Below are positions 34,587 through 44,434 of a stretch of DNA of 64,000 nucleotides, in pieces. The stretch's first letter is position 1; each line of letters opens with the position of its first letter. The notes under the pieces were generated by a model, which was not told where the DNA came from, did not search any database, and saw only the letters and a list, made by a program, of their open reading frames with translations. Position numbers and translations under genes: made by a program. The stretch is from Leucobacter tenebrionis (GTDB lineage: Bacteria > Actinomycetota > Actinomycetes > Actinomycetales > Microbacteriaceae): positions 62,001-126,000 of the forward strand of contig NZ_CP082322.1 in assembly GCF_019884725.1 (NCBI RefSeq). The letters run 5' to 3'.

Positions 34587-37500
34587 ATGAGCGAGCGAGC
34601 CAAGACCCCTGCAGCACAGCCCGCGGGCTTTCCCGAGCGCGTCGGGCTCTACGACCCCGCCGACGAGCGCGACGCCTGCGGCCTCGCCTCCGTGGTCTCG
34701 CTCACGGGCGAGCCGAGCCATGAGATCGTCTCCCTCGCGCTCGAGGCGCTCGAGCACCTCGAGCACCGAGGCGCGGTCGGTTCCGACGCGGGCACCGGCG
34801 ACGGCGCGGGCATCCTCAGCGACCTGCCCGACCGCTTCATCCGCGAGGCGCTCGGCGAGATGGACTCGACCCTGCGACTGCCCGCCGCCGGCGGCTACGC
34901 GGCCGGCCTCGCCTTCCTGCCCCAGGCGTCGACCGAGCGGCAGGCCGTGCGCTACCGCATCGGCGCGATCGCCGCCGAGGAAGGACTCTCGGTACTCGCT
35001 TGGCGTCCGGTCGCGGTGCGTCCCGAGGTGCTGGGGGAGAGCGCCCGCGCGGTGAGTCCCGCGATCGAGCAGCTGATCCTCGTTCCTCAGCAGGGCGCCT
35101 CCGAGCCGGGCGGACTCAGCGGCTACGGAACCGTGCCCTCTGCTCGGCCGCTCGACACCGACGACCTCGAGCGCCGGGCCTTCCGCACCCGCAAGCGCAT
35201 CCAGCACGAGACCGGCTGCTACCTGCCCTCGCTCAGCGCGCGCACGATCGTCTACAAGGGCATGGTCACCACGCTGCAGCTGCCGGCGTTCTACCCCGAG
35301 CTGTCGGACGAGCGCTTCGAGAGCCGCTTCGCGATCGTGCACTCGCGCTACTCGACCAACACCTTCCCGTCGTGGCACCTCGCCCAGCCGCTGCGCCTCG
35401 TCGCGCACAACGGCGAGATCAACACTGTGCGCGGCAACCGCAACTGGATGCGAGCCCGCGAGGCGCAGCTCGAGAGCCCGCTGCTCGGCGACGTGCGGCA
35501 GCTCTCGCCCATCTGCTCCGAGGGCGGCAGCGACTCGGCGAGCTTCGACGAGGTGCTCGAGCTGCTGGTGCGTGCGGGGCGTTCGCTGCCGCACGCGCTC
35601 GCCATGATGGTGCCCGAGGCGTGGGAGTCCGAGACCGGTCTGCACCCCGACCTCGTGAGCTTCCTGGAGTACCACTCGCTCGTGATGGAGCCGTGGGACG
35701 GGCCTGCGGCGATGATCGCCACCGACGGCGTCGAGCTCGTCGCCACCCTCGACCGCAACGGGCTTCGCCCGGGACGCTTCCTGGTGACCGGCGACGGCAT
35801 CATGGTGATCGCGAGCGAGACAGGTGTGCTCGACATCGCGCCCGGCCGTGTGATCCGCCGCGGTCGCCTGCAGCCGGGACGCATGCTCGCCGTCGACCTC
35901 GTCAGCGGCACCATCCGCGACGACGAGGCGGTGAAGGGCGAACTCGCGAACCTCGCGCCCTGGGGCGAGTGGCTCGAGGAGGGGCGGATCCGGCTCTCCG
36001 AGCAGCCCGAGCGCGAGCACCTCGTGCATCCTCCCGCGTCGATCACCCGTCGTCAGCGCACCTTCGGGTACACCGAGGAGGAGCTGCGGCTGCTGCTCAC
36101 CCCGATGGCCCGCGACGGCATCGAGCCGATCGCGGCCATGGGCACCGACACGCCGATCGCGGCCCTGTCGGAGCGGCCCCGCCACATCTACGACTACTTC
36201 GTGCAGCAGTTCGCGCAGGTCACCAACCCGCCGCTCGACGCCCTCCGCGAGGAGCTCGTCACGAGCCTGGTCACGAGCATCGGTCCGCAGCAGAACCTCC
36301 TCACCCAGTCCGCCGACCACGCGCGCCAGGTGATCCTCGATTTCCCCGTCATCGACAACGACGCACTCGCCCGCATCCAGCACTTCGGCGACGACCCCGA
36401 GCGCGAGCGCGCGGTCACGATCCGCGGGCTGTACCCCGTCGACTACGACGCGAAGGGCCTCGCCGACCGCCTCGAGGCCATGTGCTGGGAGGCGAGCGCC
36501 GCGATCGAGGCCGGGGCGGAGTTCCTGATCCTGTCGGATCGCGATTCGAACAAGGATCTCGCCCCCGTGCCGTCGCTGCTCGCGATCTCCGCGGTGCACC
36601 ACCACCTCATCCGCGAGGGGCAGCGCATGAGCGTCGCGCTCATCGCCGAGGCGGGCGACGTGCGCGAGGTGCACCACGTCGCCGCGCTCATCGGCTACGG
36701 CGCCGCGGCGGTCAACCCGTACCTTGCCATGGAGACCGTCGGCCTGCTCGTGCGCGACGGCTCGATCCCGGGAGTCACCGAGGAAGAAGCCGTCGCGCGG
36801 CTCATCAAGTCGCTCGGCAAGGGCATGCTCAAGGTGATGAGCAAGATGGGCATCTCGACGGTGGCTTCGTACTGCGGCGCGCAGACCTTCGAGGCGATCG
36901 GGCTGTCGCAGCAGCTCGTCGACCGCTACTTCACCGGTACCGCCTCGCGGCTCGGGGGCGTCGGCCTCGACGTGATCGCCGCCGAGGTCGCGGCCCGCCA
37001 CCGCGCGGCCTACCCCGACGACCCGGCCCCGCTGGCGCACAAGAAGCTCGAAACCGGCGGCGAGTACCGCTGGCGGCGCGGCGAGGAGCCCCACCTCTTC
37101 GATCCCGAGACGATCTTCAAGCTGCAGCACGCGACCCGCACCGGCAAGCGCGAGATCTTCGCCGAGTACACGCGGCGCGTGAACGAGCAGCAGGAGCGGC
37201 TCATGACGCTGCGGGGCCTCTTCAAGTTCGCCCCGCAGCGGCCTCCGGTGCCGCTCGGCGAGGTCGAGCCGGTGAGCGAGATCGTGAAGCGCTTCGCCAC
37301 GGGCGCCATGAGCTACGGCTCGATCTCGCCCGAGGCGCACCAGACGCTCGCGATCGCCATGAACCGGCTCGGCGGCAGGTCCAACACGGGCGAGGGCGGC
37401 GAGGCCGAGGAACGGCTGCTCGACCCCGAGCGGCGCAGCGCCATCAAGCAGGTGGCGTCCGGCCGCTTCGGCGTGACCTCGATGTACCTCACGCACGCCG

Positions 37501-39230
37501 ACGAGATCCAGATCAAGCTCGCCCAGGGGGCGAAGCCGGGCGAGGGCGGTCAGCTGCCCCCGCAGAAGATGTACCCGTGGATCGCCCGCACCAGGCACGC
37601 CACCCCGGGCGTCGGCCTCATCTCGCCGCCCCCGCACCACGACATCTACTCGATCGAGGATCTGAAGCAGCTGATCTTCGACCTGAAGCGCGCGAACCCC
37701 GCCGCGCGCATCTCGACGAAGCTCGTCGCTCAGAGCGGCATCGGTCCCGTCGCCGCCGGAGTCGCCAAGGCGCTCTCCGATGTGATCCTCGTCTCGGGCC
37801 ACGACGGCGGCACGGGCGCGAGCCCCATGAACTCGCTGAAGCACGCCGGCTCGCCGTGGGAGCTCGGCCTCGCCGAGGCGCAGCAGACCCTCATGCTCAA
37901 CGGCCTGCGCGAGCGCGTCGTGCTGCAGGCCGACGGGCAGCTCAAGACCGGCCGGGACGTGGTCGTGGCCGCACTGCTCGGCGCCGAGGAGTTCGGCTTC
38001 GCCACGGCTCCGCTCGTCGTCTCGGGCTGCATCATGATGCGCGTCTGCCACCTCGACACCTGCCCCGTCGGCGTCGCGACGCAGAACCCCGAGCTGCGCG
38101 AGCGCTTCACCGGGCAGGCTGAGCACGTCGTCAACTTCTTCCGCTTCATCGCCGAGGAGGTGCGCGAGATCCTCGCCTCCCTCGGCTACCGCACGCTCGC
38201 CGAGGCGGTGGGCGACACCGCGGCGCTCGACGTCGACGACGCGATCCGGCACTGGAAGGCCGAGGGCCTCGACCTCACGCCGATCCTGCGCGGCCCCTCG
38301 TTCCCCGAGAACGAGCCGCGTCGCCACGGCCGCGAGCAGGACCACGAGCTCGGGGAGCACTTCGACCGCGGCCTCATCGAGATGGCCGCCGACGCCCTCG
38401 AGCGCCGCGAACCCGTCGTGATCGACCTGCCGATCCGCAACATCGACCGCGCCGTCGGTACGATGCTCGGCCACGAGGTCACGAAGCGCCACGGGGCAGA
38501 CGGCCTCGCCCCCGAGACCATCGACATCACGCTGACAGGCTCGGCCGGGCAGTCGCTCGGCGCCTTCATCCCGGCGGGCATCACGCTGCGGCTCGTCGGC
38601 GACGCGAACGACTACGTCGGCAAGGGGCTGTCGGGCGGCGAGATCGCGATCCGGCCGCACCCGGAGGCCGGCCACGCCGCCTGGGGCAACGTGATCGCGG
38701 GCAACACCATCGGCTACGGCGCGACGGGCGGAGCGATGTGGATCGCGGGTACGGTCGGCGAGCGCTTCCTCGTGCGCGGCTCGGGCGCCACCGCGGTGGT
38801 CGAGGGCACGGGCGACCACGCACTCGAGTACTTCACCGGCGGCTTCGCGCTGATCCTCGGGCCGACGGGGCGCAACATCGGCGCGGGCATGTCGGGTGGC
38901 GAGGCGGTGATCCTCGATCTGGACCCGGCGAACGTGAACTCGGCCGAGCTCGGCTCCGGCGCGCTCACCCTCACGCCGCTCGACGACCCGCTGCGGGAGA
39001 AGGTCGTGACGCTGCTGAAGCGGCACGTCGAGCAGACCGGATCCGAGCTGGCGAGCGCGCTGCTCACCGAGATCGATACCGACCCCGAGAGCGTGTTCGC
39101 GCGGTTCACCCGCCTGATCCCGCGCGGCTACTCGCGGGTGCTCGAGATCCGCGAACGCGCGAACGAACAAGGCATCGACCCCGACGGCGAGCGGGTGTGG
39201 ACCGAGATCCTGGAGGCGACCCATGGCTGA
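34587..39230 (+). CDS. gltB: Glutamate synthase (NADPH) large subunit
   Basis: A 1547-residue enzyme that, with GltD, makes two glutamates from glutamine and 2-oxoglutarate. ATG 34587 gives a 30-residue propeptide before the N-terminal nucleophile Cys31 (DERDACGLASVV) of the amidotransferase domain. The FMN/synthase domain (MSYGSISPEAHQTLAIAMNR, GGRSNTGEGGE, GGQLPPQKMYPWIARTRHATPGVGLISPPPHHDIYSIEDL in parts) and the 3Fe-4S ligands (GCIMMRVCHLDTCPVGVATQ) are intact, and the C-terminal beta-helix (GNTIGYGATGG, GRNIGAGMSGG) is present. gltD overlaps by 8 bp. Confidence 0.97.
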   Translation: MSERAKTPAAQPAGFPERVGLYDPADERDACGLASVVSLTGEPSHEIVSLALEALEHLEHRGAVGSDAGTGDGAGILSDLPDRFIREALGEMDSTLRLPAAGGYAAGLAFLPQASTERQAVRYRIGAIAAEEGLSVLAWRPVAVRPEVLGESARAVSPAIEQLILVPQQGASEPGGLSGYGTVPSARPLDTDDLERRAFRTRKRIQHETGCYLPSLSARTIVYKGMVTTLQLPAFYPELSDERFESRFAIVHSRYSTNTFPSWHLAQPLRLVAHNGEINTVRGNRNWMRAREAQLESPLLGDVRQLSPICSEGGSDSASFDEVLELLVRAGRSLPHALAMMVPEAWESETGLHPDLVSFLEYHSLVMEPWDGPAAMIATDGVELVATLDRNGLRPGRFLVTGDGIMVIASETGVLDIAPGRVIRRGRLQPGRMLAVDLVSGTIRDDEAVKGELANLAPWGEWLEEGRIRLSEQPEREHLVHPPASITRRQRTFGYTEEELRLLLTPMARDGIEPIAAMGTDTPIAALSERPRHIYDYFVQQFAQVTNPPLDALREELVTSLVTSIGPQQNLLTQSADHARQVILDFPVIDNDALARIQHFGDDPERERAVTIRGLYPVDYDAKGLADRLEAMCWEASAAIEAGAEFLILSDRDSNKDLAPVPSLLAISAVHHHLIREGQRMSVALIAEAGDVREVHHVAALIGYGAAAVNPYLAMETVGLLVRDGSIPGVTEEEAVARLIKSLGKGMLKVMSKMGISTVASYCGAQTFEAIGLSQQLVDRYFTGTASRLGGVGLDVIAAEVAARHRAAYPDDPAPLAHKKLETGGEYRWRRGEEPHLFDPETIFKLQHATRTGKREIFAEYTRRVNEQQERLMTLRGLFKFAPQRPPVPLGEVEPVSEIVKRFATGAMSYGSISPEAHQTLAIAMNRLGGRSNTGEGGEAEERLLDPERRSAIKQVASGRFGVTSMYLTHADEIQIKLAQGAKPGEGGQLPPQKMYPWIARTRHATPGVGLISPPPHHDIYSIEDLKQLIFDLKRANPAARISTKLVAQSGIGPVAAGVAKALSDVILVSGHDGGTGASPMNSLKHAGSPWELGLAEAQQTLMLNGLRERVVLQADGQLKTGRDVVVAALLGAEEFGFATAPLVVSGCIMMRVCHLDTCPVGVATQNPELRERFTGQAEHVVNFFRFIAEEVREILASLGYRTLAEAVGDTAALDVDDAIRHWKAEGLDLTPILRGPSFPENEPRRHGREQDHELGEHFDRGLIEMAADALERREPVVIDLPIRNIDRAVGTMLGHEVTKRHGADGLAPETIDITLTGSAGQSLGAFIPAGITLRLVGDANDYVGKGLSGGEIAIRPHPEAGHAAWGNVIAGNTIGYGATGGAMWIAGTVGERFLVRGSGATAVVEGTGDHALEYFTGGFALILGPTGRNIGAGMSGGEAVILDLDPANVNSAELGSGALTLTPLDDPLREKVVTLLKRHVEQTGSELASALLTEIDTDPESVFARFTRLIPRGYSRVLEIRERANEQGIDPDGERVWTEILEATHG

Positions 39231-40740
39231 TCCCCGCGGATTCCTGAAGGTGCGCGAGCGAGAGCTCGCCCCGAAGCGCCCGGTCGCGCTGCGGCTCAAG
39301 GACTGGCGGGAGGTTGTCGATCCGGCCGACCCCACCATCGTCGCGCGCCAGGCGTCGCGCTGCATGGACTGCGGCGTCGCCTTCTGCCACCAGGGCTGCC
39401 CGCTCGGCAACCTGATCCCGGAGTGGAACGACCTCGTCTACCGGGATCGCTGGCGGGAGGCCATCGACCGCCTGCACGAGACCAATAACTTCCCCGAGTT
39501 CACCGGCCGCGCCTGCCCCGCGCCCTGCGAGTCGGCGTGCGTGCTCGGCATCAACCAGCCCGCCGTCACGATCAAGCAGACCGAGAACAGCATCATCGAC
39601 GAGGCCTTCGAGCGGGGCTGGGTCGTGCCGCAGCCCCCGGCCCGCCTCACGGGCAAGACTGTCGCGGTGGTCGGATCGGGCCCGGCGGGCCTCGCCGCCG
39701 CCCAGCAGCTGACCCGCGCCGGTCACACGGTCGCGGTGTACGAGCGCGACGAGCAGCCGGGAGGCCTGCTGCGGTACGGCATTCCCGAGTTCAAGCTCGA
39801 GAAGCACCTCGTGACGCGCAGGATCGAGCAGCTCAAGGCCGAGGGCACCCGGTTCCGCTGCGGCATCGAGATCGGGCGCGACATGTCGTGGAGCGAGCTG
39901 CGCCGCCGCTTCGACGCCGTCGTCGTGACGACCGGAGCCACCGTGCCGCGCGAGCTGCCGCTGCCCGGTCGCGAGCTCTCGGGCGTGCACTACGCGATGG
40001 AGTACCTCACCGCGCAGAACCGCGCGCTGGAGGAGGCCGGGCAGCTCGGCGAGGCGGGGCAGCCTGGCGAGGCCGGGCAGCCTGGCGAGGCGGGGCAGCT
40101 CGGCCGAGTGTCCCCGGGCCTCGACGCCGCAGGCAAGCACGTGGTCGTCATCGGCGGCGGCGACACGGGCGCCGACTGCGTCGGCACCGCGCACCGCCAG
40201 GGCGCCAGGTCGGTGACCAGCCTCGCGATCGGCCGCAAGCCGTCGCCGACGCGCACCGATGCGCAGCCCTGGCCGGTGCATCCGACCCTCTTCGAGGTGT
40301 CGAGCTCGCACGAGGAGGGCGGTGAGCGCAGCTACCTCGCGTCGACCGTCGAGTTCGTGGGCGACGACTCCGGGGCCGTGCGCGCGCTGCGCGTGGCGGA
40401 GACCGGGTTCACGGAGCGCGGCCGCGAGCCGATCCCTGGTACCGAACGGCTCATCGACGCCGACCTCGTGCTGATCGCGATGGGCTTCACCGGGCCCGAG
40501 GGGATCGAGGATCCGGCTGTGCCGCTCGGACGCGGGCCGCGGGGCGCCTTCGAGCGCACCGGGGACTACGCGACCGAGGTGCCGGGTGTGTTCGTGGCCG
40601 GAGACGCCGGGCGCGGCCAGTCGCTCATCGTGTGGGCGATCGCGGAGGGTCGCGCCGCCGCAGCCTCGGTCGACGCCTACCTCACCGGCGAGACCGTGCT
40701 GCCGAGCCCCGTCACCGCCCACGACCGCGCCTTCGCGTAG
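39223..40740 (+). CDS. gltD: Glutamate synthase small subunit
   Basis: A 505-residue FAD/NADPH reductase feeding electrons to GltB. The N-terminal Fe-S cysteines are in ASRCMDCGVAFCHQGCPLGN and GRACPAPCESACV; the FAD fold begins VAVVGSGPAGLAAAQQL and the NADPH fold HVVVIGGGDTGADCVGTAHR. The C-terminus GVFVAGDAGRGQSLIVWAI completes the FAD site. Between the two folds, after EEAGQ, three 18-nt units encode GEAGQP repeats, an expansion in a normally short loop. It ends the gltBD operon. Confidence 0.96.
   Translation: MADPRGFLKVRERELAPKRPVALRLKDWREVVDPADPTIVARQASRCMDCGVAFCHQGCPLGNLIPEWNDLVYRDRWREAIDRLHETNNFPEFTGRACPAPCESACVLGINQPAVTIKQTENSIIDEAFERGWVVPQPPARLTGKTVAVVGSGPAGLAAAQQLTRAGHTVAVYERDEQPGGLLRYGIPEFKLEKHLVTRRIEQLKAEGTRFRCGIEIGRDMSWSELRRRFDAVVVTTGATVPRELPLPGRELSGVHYAMEYLTAQNRALEEAGQLGEAGQPGEAGQPGEAGQLGRVSPGLDAAGKHVVVIGGGDTGADCVGTAHRQGARSVTSLAIGRKPSPTRTDAQPWPVHPTLFEVSSSHEEGGERSYLASTVEFVGDDSGAVRALRVAETGFTERGREPIPGTERLIDADLVLIAMGFTGPEGIEDPAVPLGRGPRGAFERTGDYATEVPGVFVAGDAGRGQSLIVWAIAEGRAAAASVDAYLTGETVLPSPVTAHDRAFA
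40045..40098. repeat. Three 18-nt tandem units inside gltD
   Basis: Units at 40045-40062, 40063-40080 and 40081-40098 encode (L/P)GEAGQ; the first flanking half-unit upstream is degenerate. The repeat lies just before the NADPH-binding strand. Confidence 0.9.
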
Positions 40741-41019
40741 GGCCCGTCGTGCGCGCGGCGGCCTGCAACGCTCGTCTGCCTGCGACTCTCTCCGCTGAGT
40801 GATTCTCTCGTCGTCGAGTGGCTCTCCCGTCGTCGAATCGACCTCCCGTCGTCGAGACTGCCTTCGGTGCTGACGGTGGAGGGCGGTCTCGGCGACCGGA
40901 GCGGGTGTCGATCCTGCGTCGCTCGACTCGAGGGCTGCGGCGGGAATACCCCGGCCCCGCGCGCCGTTCTCGCAGGAGCACCCGCCGCATCGGCGGGCCT
41001 ACGACTCGAGGAGGCAGAG

Positions 41020-41664
41020 ATGACCAGAGTGACGGTGATCGGCGGCAGCGGCTATGCGGGATCGCACATCGTGGAGGCGGCCGCGGTGCGCGGCCTCGCG
41101 GTGCGGAGCATGAGCCGGGGTGAGACGGCGGAGCAGATCTCCGGGGCCGAGTATCTGCGCGGCTCCATCACGGATGCGGCCGACCGCGCCCGGGCCCTCG
41201 AGGGCGCCGACGTCGTCATCGTCGCGGTGTCGCCGCGCGGGGACATGGAGGGCCGCGTGCGCGCCGCGATCGCGGAACTCGCCTCCGAAGCGGCGGCGGC
41301 CGGAGTGCGTCTCGGGGTGATCGGAGGCGCGGGCTCCCTGCTGCAGAGCGAGGGCGGCGACCTCGTGATGAACGGCCCCGACTTCGCCGAGGCGGTGAAG
41401 CCCGAGGCGGCTGAGATGGGCGGCGTGCTCGACGACCTGCGCGCCGCGCCCGAGGAGCTCGACTGGTTCCTCATCAGTCCGCCGGCCACCTTCGGCGCCT
41501 GGGCAGCGGGGGAGTACCGGGGCGAGTACCGGGTGGGCGGCGACGTGCTGCTCACCGACGCCGAGGGCCGCTCCGAGATCTCGGGAGCCGACTTCGGCGT
41601 CGCCGTGGTCGACGAGATCGAAGAGCCGAAGCACCACCGCGAACGCTTCACCGTCGCCTACTAG
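41020..41664 (+). CDS. NAD(P)-binding YwnB/NmrA-like protein
   Basis: A 214-residue Rossmann protein starting TRVTVIGGSGYAGSHIVEAA with the GxxGxxG motif at about 8-13. Further family marks are GSITDAADRARALEGADVV, LGVIGGAGSL and the ISPPATF segment. This is the family of NAD(P)H-binding flavin reductase-like/YwnB proteins of unknown substrate. GAGGAGGCAGAG precedes the ATG. The 279-bp gap upstream (40741-41019) has CGTCGTCGA-rich sequence but no gene I can support. Confidence 0.82.
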   Translation: MTRVTVIGGSGYAGSHIVEAAAVRGLAVRSMSRGETAEQISGAEYLRGSITDAADRARALEGADVVIVAVSPRGDMEGRVRAAIAELASEAAAAGVRLGVIGGAGSLLQSEGGDLVMNGPDFAEAVKPEAAEMGGVLDDLRAAPEELDWFLISPPATFGAWAAGEYRGEYRVGGDVLLTDAEGRSEISGADFGVAVVDEIEEPKHHRERFTVAY

Positions 41665-41697
41665 GAGCGGGGTCGGGATCCGCGCCGCCGCAGGCAA

Positions 41698-41703
41698 TAC
41701 TCT
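41698..41703 (+). promoter_or_regulatory. -10 hexamer for the leaderless methyltransferase gene
   Basis: TACTCT ends 6 nt before the GTG at 41710 (GTG 41707 is 3 nt away). The spacing favours 41710 as the real start. Confidence 0.4.
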
Positions 41704-41706
41704 GGA

Positions 41707-43416
41707 GTGGTGGATCCCGAACTCATCGACCGCCTGCACGCCGATCTCGACCGCGCCGACTACCGCGCCGCGACCGTCACCGGACTGCTCGGAGCGGCGG
41801 CCGACGGCGCGCGGCAGCGCGGGGTGTTCGCGCCGGCGCTCCGGGTGCTGCGCGAGCGCGGCGACAGCCCGCTCGCCTCGCTCGTGCGGCTGTTCCTGCT
41901 CGCCGAGCCCGTCGACGAGGCCGAGCTGGCGCGCGCCCTGCCCGAGCTCGGCGTCGACGGGGCGTTCGCGCTGGGGCTGGTGCGCGTCGATGACCCGGAG
42001 GGGGAGCCTGCCGCCGACGGGGCGGGAGACGCCACCGGCGAGGAGATGACGGACACCACCGGCGAGACGGCGACGGACACCGCCGTCGACGGGGCAGCGG
42101 CATCGGCCGACGGGGGAGCCCGCCTGCTCCGCGCCGCCCTGTCGCTGAACCCGGTCGAGGTCGCGGACGCGCGCCTCGGGGATCCGGCGCGCTGGTGGAT
42201 CATCTCGGACCTCGACGACCAGCTGCGCCGCGCGCCTGCCCGCCCCGATCACGTCATGGGCGTCGGCGGCGCGACCCGCTCCCTCGTCTCCCAGGCGCCG
42301 CCCGGCGACGCGGAGCGGTGCCTCGACCTGGGCGCCGGGTGCGGCATCGTCGCGATGCACCTCTCCCTGCGCGGTCGGGTCGTCGCGACCGACATCTCCG
42401 AGCGCGCGCTCGCGATGGCGCGGGCGAACGCGCGCCTGAACGGGGTCGAGCACCGGATCGACTTCCGCCTCGGCGACCTGTTCGCCCCGGTCGCGGGCGA
42501 GCGCTTCGACCTGATCCTCTCGAACCCGCCGTTCGTGATCACCCCGCGCGGCGACGGCGACGCCCCCGTCTACGAGTACCGCGACGGCGGCATGGCCGGC
42601 GACGCGCTCGCGGAGCGTGTGGTGACGGAGGCTCCCGGTCATCTTGCGCCGGGCGGCACGGCGCTCTGCCTCGCCAACTGGGAGTCGCCGTGGGGCGCCA
42701 ACGGGCTCGAGCGGGTGCGGGGCTGGATCGAGGCCGCGGCCGGTTCCGCAGCGGGAGCGGCGGGAGCTGCTGCGGGATCCGCGGGGGTCCTCGACGCCTG
42801 GGTGGTCGAGCGCGACCGCGTCGATCCCGCGCAGTACGCCGAGACCTGGGCGCGCGACGGGGGAGCCCGGCCCGGATCGCCTGAGTTCGAACGGCTCATG
42901 GCCTCCTGGCTCGACGACTTCTCCGCGCGTCGCATCACGGCGATCGGCCTCGGCTCGATCCGGATCCGCAGGCGCGTGGAGGCCGAAGCCGGGAGACCCG
43001 GCCCGACCCTCGTCGAGATCGATCAGGCCGCGGGCGCCTACACGACCGAAGCGCTCGGGGCATGGCTGGAGGCGGCCTTCGAGGCGGGCGCCGCCGCGAG
43101 CCGCATGAGCGACGCCGAGATTCTCGCGACTCACTGGGTGCGCGCCGAGGCCGTCGTGGAGGAGCGCGAGCACACGCCGGGTGAGGAGGCGCCGCGCGCG
43201 ATCCGCCTCACGACCGATCGACCGATCGCCCGCAGGGTCGCCGCGGATCCGCTGATCGCGGCCGCCGTCGGCGTGTGCGACGGCGAGCTCTCGCTCGGCC
43301 GGATCGCCGACGCGCTCGCCACCCTGCTCGAGGTCGACGCCGGTGCGGCGGCCGAGGCGCTGGTCGCGGGCACGCGGGAACTCGCGTGGCTCGGCATGCT
43401 CACCCCCGCCGAGTGA
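41707..43416 (+). CDS. SAM-dependent methyltransferase (HemK/RsmC-like, actinobacterial)
   Basis: A 569-residue protein. The N-terminal ~110 residues are helical and followed by an acidic low-complexity stretch (about 97-138). The methyltransferase core has CLDLGAGCGIVAMHLSLRG (SAM motif I), ATDIS (motif II) and the NPPF motif (LILSNPPFVIT) of enzymes acting on planar amino groups in nucleic acid or protein. Pairs of GTG codons at 41707 and 41710 start the frame. The C-terminal ~170 residues resemble a winged-helix tail of DUF7059/7782-type actinobacterial methyltransferases. Target unknown. Confidence 0.85.
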   Translation: MVDPELIDRLHADLDRADYRAATVTGLLGAAADGARQRGVFAPALRVLRERGDSPLASLVRLFLLAEPVDEAELARALPELGVDGAFALGLVRVDDPEGEPAADGAGDATGEEMTDTTGETATDTAVDGAAASADGGARLLRAALSLNPVEVADARLGDPARWWIISDLDDQLRRAPARPDHVMGVGGATRSLVSQAPPGDAERCLDLGAGCGIVAMHLSLRGRVVATDISERALAMARANARLNGVEHRIDFRLGDLFAPVAGERFDLILSNPPFVITPRGDGDAPVYEYRDGGMAGDALAERVVTEAPGHLAPGGTALCLANWESPWGANGLERVRGWIEAAAGSAAGAAGAAAGSAGVLDAWVVERDRVDPAQYAETWARDGGARPGSPEFERLMASWLDDFSARRITAIGLGSIRIRRRVEAEAGRPGPTLVEIDQAAGAYTTEALGAWLEAAFEAGAAASRMSDAEILATHWVRAEAVVEEREHTPGEEAPRAIRLTTDRPIARRVAADPLIAAAVGVCDGELSLGRIADALATLLEVDAGAAAEALVAGTRELAWLGMLTPAE

Positions 43417-43432
43417 GCCGCGGATCGTCCGG

Positions 43433-43467
43433 CCGGGATCGGATCCGATCCGGATCCTAGATCCCGG
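43433..43467. terminator. Bidirectional hairpin between convergent genes
   Basis: CCGGGATC (43433-43440) pairs with GATCCCGG (43460-43467). An inner perfect 16-bp palindrome GGATCGGATCCGATCC occupies 43436-43451 and competes with it. No T-run is seen on either strand. Confidence 0.55.
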
Positions 43468-43485
43468 CTCCGATGCGCGATCCGC

Positions 43486-44238
43486 TCAGGCCAGCAGCTC
43501 GACCAGTCCCTGGACCACCGACGCCGCCGCGCCAGCGAACGCCAGCAGGATCACGACCCGCCGCACCTGTCCCGCCGTGACCCGGCGCAGCAGCCGCTCG
43601 CCGAGCCCGATGCCGGCGAGCAGCGCGAGTACGACCAGACCCCAGAACCACCAGTCGGTCGCCGGCAGCGCGCGCGGATCGAGCAGCAGCTTCGCGGTGG
43701 CGGACGTCGCGCCGATCAGCAGGAAGTAGGGCTGCAGCGTGGCGGCGAACGAGACCTGCGGCCATCGGGTGAGCACGGCGTAGGCGCTCACGGCGGGGCC
43801 GCCGACCCCCGCGAGCGAGTTCGTCAGGCCCGACAGCAGTCCCGCGACCGCTCGCGGAGCGCGGGGCTCCGTCGTGAGGCGGCCGCTCCGTACGAGCAGT
43901 GAGGCGCCGAGGCCGACGATCACGACCCCGCCGACCGCCACGGCCATCACCGGGGGTGAGAACAGCCCCGCCACCCACGCCCCCGTGAGCGAGCCGACCA
44001 CGGCGAACGCGCTGAGCCAGCGGAACATCGACCAGTCGATGGAGCGCCACACCCGGGGCACGATCAGCGCGCTCGACAGGACCCCGAGCACGTTCACGAG
44101 CACCACCCCGGAGTGGGCCCCGATGAGGAGCGTCATGAAGGGCGAGATGAGCATGGCGAAGCCGAGCCCGGCGACGCGCTGCGCGACGGCGCCGATGACG
44201 ACGAGGCCGAGGATCAGCGCACCCGTTGCGAGGGTCAT
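43486..44238 (-). CDS. TauE/SafE family sulfite/anion exporter
   Basis: A 250-residue membrane protein with about seven to eight hydrophobic helices. The two family repeats are visible: AGLGFAMLISPFMTLLIG with the preceding GAVAQRVA, and SGLTNSLAGVGGPAVSAYAVL, which carries the conserved G-x-G-G-P loop. Such proteins export sulfite, sulfoacetate or related anions. The ATG at 44236-44238 is chosen since the family pattern starts there, although the frame is open upstream. No sulfur genes adjoin. Confidence 0.87.
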   Translation of the reverse strand: MTLATGALILGLVVIGAVAQRVAGLGFAMLISPFMTLLIGAHSGVVLVNVLGVLSSALIVPRVWRSIDWSMFRWLSAFAVVGSLTGAWVAGLFSPPVMAVAVGGVVIVGLGASLLVRSGRLTTEPRAPRAVAGLLSGLTNSLAGVGGPAVSAYAVLTRWPQVSFAATLQPYFLLIGATSATAKLLLDPRALPATDWWFWGLVVLALLAGIGLGERLLRRVTAGQVRRVVILLAFAGAAASVVQGLVELLA

Positions 44239-44422
44239 GCCCGTGCTTCTCTCTTGCGCATCCTTCCCATCCTCGCAGATGCGGGCCGCGTAGATGCGGC
44301 TCACGCGGAAACCGATCCTTGGGGGCACCGATCCTTGCGGGCACCGATCCACGTGGAACCCGACCTGTGGCGCGCCGCGCAGCAGCTCGCGGGGCACGAA
44401 ATCATCGCGACGCGCTCACCGG

Positions 44423-44428
44423 TAAACT
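44423..44428 (+). promoter_or_regulatory. -10 hexamer for leaderless hisD
   Basis: TAAACT (context CGGTAAACTGG) ends 6 nt before GTG 44435 and 9 nt before ATG 44438. Confidence 0.45.
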
Positions 44429-44434
44429 GGTCGG

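Noticed and set aside
34413-39410. A 5-kb open frame on the minus strand across gltB, and similar long antisense frames opposite the importer, helY, lnt and qcrB
   Set aside because: They mirror the third-position G/C bias of real genes on the other strand, are Arg/His/Gly-rich without any family motif, and the sense-strand genes are unmistakable.
40867-41019. N-terminal extension of the NmrA-like gene at 41020 by about 50 codons
   Set aside because: The extension is Cys/Arg-rich without similarity to the family, while AGGAGG and a normal Rossmann start lie at 41020.
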